From: Fidelibacterota bacterium
Lineage (GTDB): Bacteria; Fidelibacterota; Marinisomatia; SCGC-AAA003-L08; JACNLC01
DNA: 36,556 bases
Reading direction: 5' to 3'
Assembly: GCA_013204025.1 (NCBI GenBank)
Contig: JABMOW010000027.1
Span: 1-36,556 of the forward strand
The notes under the pieces are model-generated. The model searched no databases. It had not been told where the DNA came from and saw nothing but the letters and a program-made list of their open reading frames with translations. The position numbers were made by a program, and so were the translations under genes. How positions within the stretch are numbered: the first letter of the stretch is position 1; the number at the start of each line of letters is the position of its first letter. Below, piece after piece: positions 8,546 to 15,873 of the stretch.

Positions 8546-9754
8546 ATGCCTCGTTTGCAATCCCAAGCTATTCTGAAAAGTGTTCTCAAAGATTATTTCA
8601 CGGGACTATCCGCGCCGATTGCATGGTGCACAAGCGCCGGACCCGCAGAGTTGCTACGAGCGATGGGTTTCCAAGTGTACTTTCCCGAAAATCATGGTGC
8701 TTTACTAGGCGCATCCCGTGCGGCATTAAAATACATTCCGCATGCCCATCAAGCTGGATATCAGAGTGAGGTGTGTTCTTATCTTACGGCAGATATCGGT
8801 GCCTGGTTAATGAAAGAGACACCGCTGACGCAGGCATATGGACTGCCATCCGTTCCCAAACCGGATTTTATTGTTTTTAATACCAACCAATGCCGAGAAG
8901 TCGCAGAGTGGTTCAATTTTTTCGGTCGAGAATTCGATTGTCCGGTTATGGGTATTTTTCCGCCACGGTATGTGGAGGAAATCTCTCAGCACCATATTGA
9001 TGATGTTGCCAGTCAATTCAAAGAGTTGATCGCCATGGGTGAGAAAATTATCGGAAAGAAAATGGATCCTGAAAAATTAGCTGAAATCGTAACGCTAAGC
9101 AAAGAAGGATCACATTTGTGGAAACAGGTTCTTGACACGGGGAAATCTACCCCGGCACCCATTACTTTTTTTGATGGTTGCATTTTGATGGCGCCTATTG
9201 TTGTCCTCCGCGGGACTCAAATTTGTATTGATTTTTACAAAGAGGCTCTAAAAGAACTGACAAATTTGAAAAATTCGGGGATAGGCCACATCCCGGATGA
9301 AAAAATCCGAATCTATTGGGAAGGCATGCCCATATGGGGAAGATTGAAATGGTTATCCCAACTGTTTGCCGAAAATCAAACGTCGGTTGTGGCGTCAACC
9401 TATTGTAACAGCTGGGTATTTGATGATTTTGATCCGGATAATCCCATCGACTCTATGGCTTATGCCTACACACAAATATTTATCAACCGTGGGGAAAATT
9501 CCAAACTGGATATGATGAAATCACTACTGAAGACATTCAATGTGGACGGCGTCGTTTTTCATGATTCCAAGACCTGTTTTAGTAATGCAAACAACAGATT
9601 TGGCCTCCCCAACCGATTAAAGAAAGAGACGGGAATCGATGTCCTGAATATCGATGGAGATTTGAATGATCTTCGTTTTTTCTCTGACGGACAAACCAAA
9701 ACCAAATTGGAAACTTTCATTGAACAATTGCAGATGAAAAAATCTGCCGGATAA
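8546..9754 (+). CDS. 2-hydroxyacyl-CoA dehydratase / BcrB-type protein, orphan subunit
   Basis: This 402-residue member of the HgdB/BcrB/HadB family is distinct from the bcrB and bcrC genes upstream. Probable cluster cysteines are C77 (SEVCSYLTAD), C116 (NTNQCREV) and C344 (SKTCFSN), and the family signature IYWEGMPIWGRLKW is present. Known relatives work as two-subunit dehydratases, as BCR-type reductases, or as homodimeric double-cubane proteins. Only one such subunit is encoded here, so it may be homodimeric or may pair with a subunit elsewhere. The likely electron activator is the gene at 10755. Substrate and reaction are unknown: dehydration of a 2-hydroxyacyl-CoA or a further ring reduction are both possible. 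Confidence 0.85.
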   Translation: MPRLQSQAILKSVLKDYFTGLSAPIAWCTSAGPAELLRAMGFQVYFPENHGALLGASRAALKYIPHAHQAGYQSEVCSYLTADIGAWLMKETPLTQAYGLPSVPKPDFIVFNTNQCREVAEWFNFFGREFDCPVMGIFPPRYVEEISQHHIDDVASQFKELIAMGEKIIGKKMDPEKLAEIVTLSKEGSHLWKQVLDTGKSTPAPITFFDGCILMAPIVVLRGTQICIDFYKEALKELTNLKNSGIGHIPDEKIRIYWEGMPIWGRLKWLSQLFAENQTSVVASTYCNSWVFDDFDPDNPIDSMAYAYTQIFINRGENSKLDMMKSLLKTFNVDGVVFHDSKTCFSNANNRFGLPNRLKKETGIDVLNIDGDLNDLRFFSDGQTKTKLETFIEQLQMKKSAG

Positions 9755-9793
9755 TGGGTCGTAATTTTAGAATTTCCAAATAACAAGGGTGTC

Positions 9794-10744
9794 ATGAAAA
9801 ATTCAAATAATGATCAAATGCGTATTGGAGTGATAGGGATGGGCCCCGTCGGCGCAACACTTGCGGCTCATTTTGTCGAAGCAGGTGCTTTTCTGGTGGC
9901 ATGTGATGTGGATCCGAAGAAAATAGATACCATCAAGAAAAAGGGGATTGTCCTCAAAAATGTGATTGAAAAACAGGTCAAAGTTGAAAACGCCTGTTAT
10001 TCGGTGCAGGAAATGGAAATGTACGATCTTGATCTGGTGGTCATTGCAGTAAAAACAACAGCGTTGAAAAAAGTAGTGCGTGCGTTAGGCGAGATCAAGA
10101 CAGATAAAATGTACGTCATGTGCGCTCAAAATGGAATCGACAACGAACAAGAAGCAGCGAATATCTTTGGCGAGGACAAAACCTTAAGGATGGTAGTCAA
10201 TTTCGCAGGGAATCTGAGCAATCCAAATATGGTTCATGTGAGTTTTTTCAATCCACCTAATTATCTTGCTGCGCTTATGCCACAGGGAGCGGAAACCGCT
10301 GAAAAGGTGACGGCACTTTTAAATTCTGTAGGTATGGGAACAGAGATCCCAGAAGATATCCAGGATTATGTCTGGGAAAAAGCGATTTTAAACGCTGCGT
10401 TAAGTGCGGTGTGTGCCATCACCCGAAGAACGATGAAAGACGTCATGAGTTTTCCGCAGACACTTGAACTGGTTGAGGCTATCGTTGATGAGTCTGCACG
10501 GGTTGCCGAAGTGGAGGGAATCGAACTAGGGAAAAAATTCCGACGGTTCTGTATCCAATATTTAAAAAATGCAGGGCATCACCGACCTTCAATGTTGGTA
10601 GATCTCGAGAACGGATTAAGGACTGAAATTGACCAACTGAACGGAAAAATCGTCGAGTACGGCAGAAAACATTATCTCCCCACACCATTGAATCAGTCGG
10701 TAACAGCGCTCATTCATTTATTGGAGTATTCGCCTGACGAATAA
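9794..10744 (+). CDS. ketopantoate reductase (PanE/ApbA)-family oxidoreductase
   Basis: This 316-residue NAD(P)-dependent reductase has an N-terminal Rossmann fold (GVIGMGPVG, from residue 12) and a helical C-terminal domain. Catalytic residues of the family appear kept: K196 and N200 in EKAILNAALSA, and E278 in RTEIDQLNG. E. coli PanE reduces 2-ketopantoate. The family also includes D-2-hydroxyacid dehydrogenases acting on branched-chain and aromatic 2-oxo acids (Lactococcus PanE, Enterococcus D-mandelate dehydrogenase). Placed between a dehydratase-type gene and its activator, a role in making or oxidising a 2-hydroxy acid or cyclic alcohol is more likely than pantothenate synthesis; this is inference. 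An internal ATG at codon 9 could also serve as the start. Confidence 0.82.
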   Translation: MKNSNNDQMRIGVIGMGPVGATLAAHFVEAGAFLVACDVDPKKIDTIKKKGIVLKNVIEKQVKVENACYSVQEMEMYDLDLVVIAVKTTALKKVVRALGEIKTDKMYVMCAQNGIDNEQEAANIFGEDKTLRMVVNFAGNLSNPNMVHVSFFNPPNYLAALMPQGAETAEKVTALLNSVGMGTEIPEDIQDYVWEKAILNAALSAVCAITRRTMKDVMSFPQTLELVEAIVDESARVAEVEGIELGKKFRRFCIQYLKNAGHHRPSMLVDLENGLRTEIDQLNGKIVEYGRKHYLPTPLNQSVTALIHLLEYSPDE

Positions 10745-10754
10745 CAAGTTGAGT

Positions 10755-11519
10755 ATGAATCAAACAAATCATCATTTTCTGGGTATTGACCTGGGATCAT
10801 CCTTTACAAAATTTGTAGTTACAGATGAATCCGGGAAAAAAGTGGATCATGCGGTAGTACCCACACTCAGCCGAAATAAACATTCATTTGATGATCAGCA
10901 TCAAAAAATACGGGATAAATATTCCATTCGTAAAGTATGCGCCACAGGATACGGAAGGGACAGTATCCAATCCGATATGAAAAAGACGGAATTGATCTGC
11001 GCATCGGTGGGGATATCGTCGCTGTTTCCACAGAGGAAGAATATTCTGGATATTGGCGGTGAGGACATAAAAATCATCGAAAGTGAAGCGGATGGACAGG
11101 TCATCGGTTTTCATATGAATGATAAATGCTCTGCCGGTACGGGGACATTCATCACTGAAATTGCAGAGAAGGCAGAGTTGGAAATCTCTGAAATGAGCGA
11201 ACTTGCAGAAAAATCTACCGCTGCCAGAATAATCAATAGCTTTTGTACGGTGTTTGCCAAAACGGAAATCCTTGGCTGGAAGTTTGAAGACGTACCCATT
11301 GAGGATATTTCACGTGGGATTTATTTATCCATCGTCAACCGAATCACCAAACTACCGCTTCGAATGGATCTTCCAGTCTTTTTGTGTGGCGGAGTTATCG
11401 CCTATCATCCATTTCTGATCTCTCTGTTGACCCAGGAACTGGGTGTCAAAGTACAGGCAACACCGGACCCGCAATTCATGGTAGCGTTGGGTGCAGCGGT
11501 ATTGGCAGGGAAGAGGTAG
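10755..11519 (+). CDS. HgdC/FldI-type ATP-dependent activator of 2-hydroxyacyl-CoA dehydratase
   Basis: This 254-residue activator belongs to the BadF/BcrA/HgdC family and has the short homodimeric form. It shows GIDLGSSFTK from residue 10, ATGYGRD at 63-69, and the two cysteines that bridge a [4Fe-4S] cluster across the dimer, C125 (MNDKCSAGTG) and C164 (NSFCTVFAK). These sit almost where HgdC of Acidaminococcus has them. The conserved DIGGQD motif reads DIGGED at 99-104, an unusual Gln-to-Glu change. It most likely feeds electrons to the orphan dehydratase-type protein at 8546. The ATG at 10755 is preferred over the TTG at 10749. A 145-base gap follows, the largest inside the cluster. Confidence 0.88.
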   Translation: MNQTNHHFLGIDLGSSFTKFVVTDESGKKVDHAVVPTLSRNKHSFDDQHQKIRDKYSIRKVCATGYGRDSIQSDMKKTELICASVGISSLFPQRKNILDIGGEDIKIIESEADGQVIGFHMNDKCSAGTGTFITEIAEKAELEISEMSELAEKSTAARIINSFCTVFAKTEILGWKFEDVPIEDISRGIYLSIVNRITKLPLRMDLPVFLCGGVIAYHPFLISLLTQELGVKVQATPDPQFMVALGAAVLAGKR

Positions 11520-11664
11520 AGGTGAGAAGTAAGAATAGTGAAGTAAGAAGGTTGTAGGAAATTAAAATTTTAATAGTGAGTCTATCAGAGGGCTTATCGA
11601 ACTTTGAAATCAGTATGAGGCTTGCAGCTTGAGGCTTTACTTAATATAATTATTAGGAGACGAC
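11520..11664. other. longest intergenic gap inside the aromatic cluster
   Basis: These 145 bases have no gene. They include a short direct repeat, TGAGGCTT, at 11616-11623 and 11630-11637, and an AT-rich stretch before a good ribosome site (AGGAG, 11655-11659) for the thiolase. An internal promoter or processing site is possible, but nothing decisive is visible. Confidence 0.5.
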
Positions 11665-12906
11665 ATGAAATTCGCAATTTGTTATAACGATATTTATCTT
11701 GTAGAAGGCGCCAGAACTCCATTCGGAAAATTCTGTGGAGGGTTAGGTTCTGTATCTCCAACTGATCTGGGGATTATCGCCAGCAGGGGAGCTATCCAAA
11801 AAGCAGGGATCAAGCCTGAAGATATTCATCATGTGGTCTTTGCAAATATTCTGCAATCCAGTTTTGATGCCATTTATCTACCCAGACACGTTGGACTGTA
11901 TTGCGGGATTCCTGTGGATGTACCTGCTTTGTTGGTTCAACGGATCTGTGGATCAGGATTTGAATCCATCATATCTGCTGCAGAACAGATCGTCCTCGGT
12001 AAAGCTGGGGTAGTACTTGCAGGTGGTGCAGAAAACATGACGCTGACACCCACATCCTCTTTTGGCAATCGATTGGGATACCGGCTGGGTGGAGTCAACT
12101 TTAAAGATATGCTTTGGGAAGGACTCTTCGATCCATCAGCAAATTGTTCCATGGGGGACACAGCAGAAAATCTGGGTAAAAAGTATCATCTGACTCGCAA
12201 TGAGGTGGACGATTTTGCCTTTCGTTCTCACACACAAGCATTTGCCAGGATGACAGACGGGACCTTTGACCAAGAAATCGTATCAGTTGCATCAGGTGTC
12301 CACGAAGTAGAAGGGTTTCAACCACGGAAATTCCGCACTTTTCCACCGAAAGTAACCATCGAACGAGACGAAAACATTCGTCAGGCGAATAGGGAATCAA
12401 TGGCATCTCTCCGTCCCACTTTTGCTAAAGATGGACTGCAAACGGCGGGGAATTCCAGTGGTATTGTTGACGGAGCCGCTGCAGTGATCATCGCCAGTGG
12501 AGTTGAACTGAAACAGAAAAATTTGACCGGATTAGTAAAGATTGTTGCATCTGCGTCTGCCGCGGTAGAACCCAATATCATGGGGATCGGTCCTGCACCT
12601 GCTATTCGGAATGTTCTTGAAGTGACGGGATTATCAATGGATGATATCGATCTGTTCGAGATCAATGAAGCATTTGGTGCTCAAATTGTCGCAGTGGAAA
12701 AAGAATTACAAATCGATCGTGAAAAATTAAATGTAAATGGTGGAGCCATCGCCATTGGACATCCATTAGCAGCAACGGGAACCCGATTGACGCACACACT
12801 TGCATATGAGCTGAAACGCCGAAATAAACGATACGGTATTGCTTCTGCATGTATCGGCGGTGGACAAGGAACAGCCATCCTCATCGAAAACGAATCTGTA
12901 AGTTGA
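11665..12906 (+). CDS. acetyl-CoA acyltransferase (thiolase)
   Basis: This 413-residue thiolase cleaves a 3-oxoacyl-CoA with CoA into acetyl-CoA and a shortened acyl-CoA. All catalytic parts are present: nucleophile C95 (QRICGSGFE), NEAF near residue 335, H366 in GGAIAIGHPLAATG, and C396 in ACIGGGQG. The protein carries about ten residues before the usual start DIYLVEGARTPFGKF. It precedes had, so thiolysis of 3-oxopimelyl-CoA or acetoacetyl-CoA formed after ring opening is likely. Another thiolase lies at 18636 and the division of labour between them is not visible. TAGGAGACGAC gives a strong start. Confidence 0.92.
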   Translation: MKFAICYNDIYLVEGARTPFGKFCGGLGSVSPTDLGIIASRGAIQKAGIKPEDIHHVVFANILQSSFDAIYLPRHVGLYCGIPVDVPALLVQRICGSGFESIISAAEQIVLGKAGVVLAGGAENMTLTPTSSFGNRLGYRLGGVNFKDMLWEGLFDPSANCSMGDTAENLGKKYHLTRNEVDDFAFRSHTQAFARMTDGTFDQEIVSVASGVHEVEGFQPRKFRTFPPKVTIERDENIRQANRESMASLRPTFAKDGLQTAGNSSGIVDGAAAVIIASGVELKQKNLTGLVKIVASASAAVEPNIMGIGPAPAIRNVLEVTGLSMDDIDLFEINEAFGAQIVAVEKELQIDREKLNVNGGAIAIGHPLAATGTRLTHTLAYELKRRNKRYGIASACIGGGQGTAILIENESVS

Positions 12907-12919
12907 TCGCGGAGTACTC

Positions 12920-13978
12920 ATGAATAATATGTATCAATGGCAAATGACGGCAAAAGACGCTCCCTTCGAATTGGTGGAATTACCTATCCCTGATCTAAAC
13001 GCAGGTGAAGTACTCATTAAAATTGCGGGATGCGGTGTATGCCACACCGATATCAGTTTTTGGCATTACGGCGTTCCCACTCGGCACGAATTACCGCTGA
13101 CACTGGGTCATGAGATCAGCGGAACTGTTGAAGCAGGTTCATCAGATCTGTTGGGGAAGCCTGTGATCATTCCTGCAGTTCTACCGTGTGGCGATTGTGA
13201 CCTTTGTCATGCAGGCCGAAGTAATATCTGCCAGAAACAATTGATGCCTGGGAACGATTTCCACGGTGGGTTTGCCAGTCATATTGTCGTTCCTGCACGG
13301 TTTGTCACTGAAATCTCCGAGAAGGCACTGGCACACCATGAGCTTGCAACGCTTTCAGTCATCGCCGATGCCGTTTCTACTCCTTATCAGGTCATTGAAA
13401 AAAGTGATCTTCATCCAGGGGATTTTGCGATCATCATTGGTGTGGGCGGAGTGGGCATCTATGGCGCTGCCATTGCGAAAATTAAAGGTGCCAAGGTCAT
13501 CGCGCTGGATATTGATCAAAGTAAACTGGACAGACTTAAACCGATGGGTATAGACCAAACACTGAACATATCAGGATTATCTGTCAAAGAAATCAAAGGT
13601 ATGGTGAAAGAAACATGCAAATCACTAGGTGCACCTATGAACCGATGGAAGATCTACGAAATGTCTGGCACAAAAGCCGGGCAGGAACTAGCGTTTGCAT
13701 TGTTGGGCATCGCCGGGACGCTATCCATCGTAGGATTCACCATGGATAAATTGGATATCCGTCTCAGTAATCTGATGGCGTTTGATGCAACGGTGATGGG
13801 TACGTGGGGTTGTAAACCTGAACTCTACCCCGAAGTGATCAACCTGGTGGCCGACGGAAAACTGGATATTGGTTCTTTTACTGATACCCATCCCATGAGT
13901 GAAATCAATACTGTTTTCAATAAGGCACTGAATCATCAATTCACCAAACGCCCGGTGTTAGTACCGGATTTTAAATAA
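12920..13978 (+). CDS. had: 6-hydroxycyclohex-1-ene-1-carbonyl-CoA dehydrogenase
   Basis: This 352-residue zinc-dependent alcohol dehydrogenase belongs to the medium-chain (MDR) family. Catalytic zinc ligands are C38 (GCGVCHTD) and H64/E65 (TLGHE); the structural zinc cysteines are C90, C93, C96 and C104 (PCGDCDLCHAGRSNIC). The NAD-binding loop is GVGGVGIYGAA. In the Thauera-type pathway Had oxidises 6-hydroxycyclohex-1-ene-1-carbonyl-CoA to the 6-oxo compound with NAD. The position next to oah and dch is what fixes the substrate; by sequence alone it is a zinc alcohol dehydrogenase. The start is 13 bases after the thiolase stop, with GGAG upstream. Confidence 0.9.
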   Translation: MNNMYQWQMTAKDAPFELVELPIPDLNAGEVLIKIAGCGVCHTDISFWHYGVPTRHELPLTLGHEISGTVEAGSSDLLGKPVIIPAVLPCGDCDLCHAGRSNICQKQLMPGNDFHGGFASHIVVPARFVTEISEKALAHHELATLSVIADAVSTPYQVIEKSDLHPGDFAIIIGVGGVGIYGAAIAKIKGAKVIALDIDQSKLDRLKPMGIDQTLNISGLSVKEIKGMVKETCKSLGAPMNRWKIYEMSGTKAGQELAFALLGIAGTLSIVGFTMDKLDIRLSNLMAFDATVMGTWGCKPELYPEVINLVADGKLDIGSFTDTHPMSEINTVFNKALNHQFTKRPVLVPDFK

Positions 13979-14005
13979 AATCAAATATTATTAAAAGGAG
14001 TAACG

Positions 14006-15091
14006 ATGGAACTCAATTTACAAAGTCATAATTTGGTAGAAACCGATTTCAAAGAGATCATCTATAAACTTCAGCCATGTCTGGATAAATCAGGAAATCC
14101 GGTTGAAGGTTTGTTCAATGCTTGGATTTATCTGAACAATCCAAAACAGTACAATTCTTATACCACCTCTGCTGTCAAAGAGATCATCTTTGCATTTAGG
14201 CAAGCTTCAAATGATCGCTCCGTCGTAGCGGTAGTATTCACTGCTGTAGGAGATAAATCGTTTTGCACGGGTGGAAACACGAAGGAATACGCCGAATACT
14301 ATTCCGGTCGCCCGTTGGAGTATAAGCAATACATGCGTTTGTTCAACGACATGATCACGTCCATTCTGCACTGTGATAAACCCGTCATATGCCGGGTAAA
14401 CGGAATGCGTATCGCCGGTGGACAGGAAATCGGAATGGCGTGTGATTTTACTGTCGCTACCGATTTAGCGATATTCGGCCAGGCAGGACCCAAGCACGGT
14501 AGCGCCCCTGATGGCGGAAGTACTGATTTTCTTCATCTGTTTGTAGGTATCGAACGCGCCATGCAAAGTTGTGTCCTCTGTGAAATGTGGACTGCTTACC
14601 AAGCCAAACAATTTGGACTCATCACGGACGTCATCCCGGTACTGAAGGTAGATGGTGATTTTATTCGCAATCCCATGGTAGTAACAGACCAGTGGGTAGA
14701 TCAGTCTGGTGAAATTATTTACGGCAAAAAAAAGCGGGGTGAATCCATGAAAGCGGGTAAGGATATACTGACCCGGGGAGAAATTGATCTGACGCCATTA
14801 GATAATGCTGTGAACGATCTGTGCACCAAGCTCCTGTATCTCATGCCGGATTGTACCAGTAAAACATTGAACAGTATGCGAAAGAAAAAACTAGAACATT
14901 GGGACCAGAATCAACAGACCAATCGTGACTGGCTGGCTTTGAACATGATGACTGAGGCAAAGGCGGGGTTCCGAGCATTTAACGAAGGTCCACGTGAAAA
15001 TCGAGAAGTGGATTTTATCAAACTTCGACAAATGCTAGCTGAAGGTCACGCGTGGGATGACGAATTATTGGATGCGATTTTACCGGGTTGA
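14006..15091 (+). CDS. oah: 6-oxocyclohex-1-ene-1-carbonyl-CoA hydrolase
   Basis: This 361-residue crotonase-fold enzyme adds water to 6-oxocyclohex-1-ene-1-carbonyl-CoA and cleaves the ring carbon-carbon bond, giving 3-hydroxypimelyl-CoA. It is longer than an ordinary enoyl-CoA hydratase and close to the roughly 377 residues of the Thauera enzyme. Recognised stretches are AWIYLNNPKQYNSYTT near the start, FCTGGNTKEYAEYYSGRP (a hallmark of Oah) and MRIAGGQEIGMACDF at the oxyanion hole. AAAAGGAG precedes the ATG. The gene is a standard marker for anaerobic benzoyl-CoA degradation. It overlaps or abuts dch: the preferred dch start is 2 bases after the oah stop. Confidence 0.95.
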   Translation: MELNLQSHNLVETDFKEIIYKLQPCLDKSGNPVEGLFNAWIYLNNPKQYNSYTTSAVKEIIFAFRQASNDRSVVAVVFTAVGDKSFCTGGNTKEYAEYYSGRPLEYKQYMRLFNDMITSILHCDKPVICRVNGMRIAGGQEIGMACDFTVATDLAIFGQAGPKHGSAPDGGSTDFLHLFVGIERAMQSCVLCEMWTAYQAKQFGLITDVIPVLKVDGDFIRNPMVVTDQWVDQSGEIIYGKKKRGESMKAGKDILTRGEIDLTPLDNAVNDLCTKLLYLMPDCTSKTLNSMRKKKLEHWDQNQQTNRDWLALNMMTEAKAGFRAFNEGPRENREVDFIKLRQMLAEGHAWDDELLDAILPG

Positions 15092-15093
15092 TC

Positions 15094-15873
15094 ATGGAAA
15101 ATAGGATTATATCAATAGAATTATTTGACGGACAAATCATACGGTTCACTTTGAAGGCCCCCAAGGCAAACGTTTTGGATTCCGTTATGATGGAAGAATT
15201 GCAAACTCATCTGAATGCTCTTGCAGGTTCGACCCACGTGAAAATGATCCAGTTTATCGGTGCAGGAGACCATTTCAGTTTCGGCGCCAGCGTTGCAGAG
15301 CACACAAAAGAGAATGCTCCACAGATGCTAAAACAGTTTCATCAGTTGTTTTATACGTTGGCGGATCTTGGTATCCCTTCAGCGGCGCTCATTTCAGGAC
15401 AATGTTTGGGTGGCGCCTTGGAGCTAGCGCTTGCCTGCAATTTCATGTTTATCGATGGCACCGCAAGACTGGGGCAACCGGAAATCAATCTCGGCGTATT
15501 TGCGCCCCCGGCATCGGTGATCCTGCCATTGAAAGTGGGGCAGGCAAGGGCAGACGATCTCCTCCTTACAGGTCGGTCACTAAAACCAGAAGAAGCCCTA
15601 AACTGGGGGTTGGTGACACACGCTTATTCAGACCGACAAGATATGGTGAATGGTGTAGATCAATGGTGCAAAAAGAATATCATAACCAAAAGTGCTAGTT
15701 CGTTACGGTTCGCTGTGAAAGCAGCCCGTTGGAAATTTAACCGCCGGTTGAAAAAACAGCTTCATCAACTGGAAGAATTTTACATCCATGAGCTCATGGA
15801 AAGCCACGATGCTAATGAAGGAATCGAAGCATTTCTTCAACGGCGTGACCCGATATGGGAGGGAAAAGAATGA
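15094..15873 (+). CDS. dch: cyclohexa-1,5-diene-1-carbonyl-CoA hydratase
   Basis: This 259-residue enoyl-CoA hydratase-family protein matches the length of Thauera Dch (about 258). It hydrates the product of benzoyl-CoA reductase to 6-hydroxycyclohex-1-ene-1-carbonyl-CoA. The stretch HFSFGASVAEH, GQCLGGALELALACNF and LGQPEINLGVFAPP are seen; the usual second glutamate region reads PEINLGVFAPPAS, as in dienoyl-CoA hydratases. The ATG at 15094 is chosen over an upstream TTG at 15088 that lies inside oah. The stop codon overlaps the next start (ATGA), so the downstream fusion protein is coupled to it. Confidence 0.93.
   Translation: MENRIISIELFDGQIIRFTLKAPKANVLDSVMMEELQTHLNALAGSTHVKMIQFIGAGDHFSFGASVAEHTKENAPQMLKQFHQLFYTLADLGIPSAALISGQCLGGALELALACNFMFIDGTARLGQPEINLGVFAPPASVILPLKVGQARADDLLLTGRSLKPEEALNWGLVTHAYSDRQDMVNGVDQWCKKNIITKSASSLRFAVKAARWKFNRRLKKQLHQLEEFYIHELMESHDANEGIEAFLQRRDPIWEGKE

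Noticed and set aside
11622-11650. TTGCAG with a 17-base gap to TATAAT before the thiolase
   Set aside because: The fit is good for a sigma-70 promoter, but the transcript would start at or inside the ribosome site of the thiolase, leaving no usable leader.
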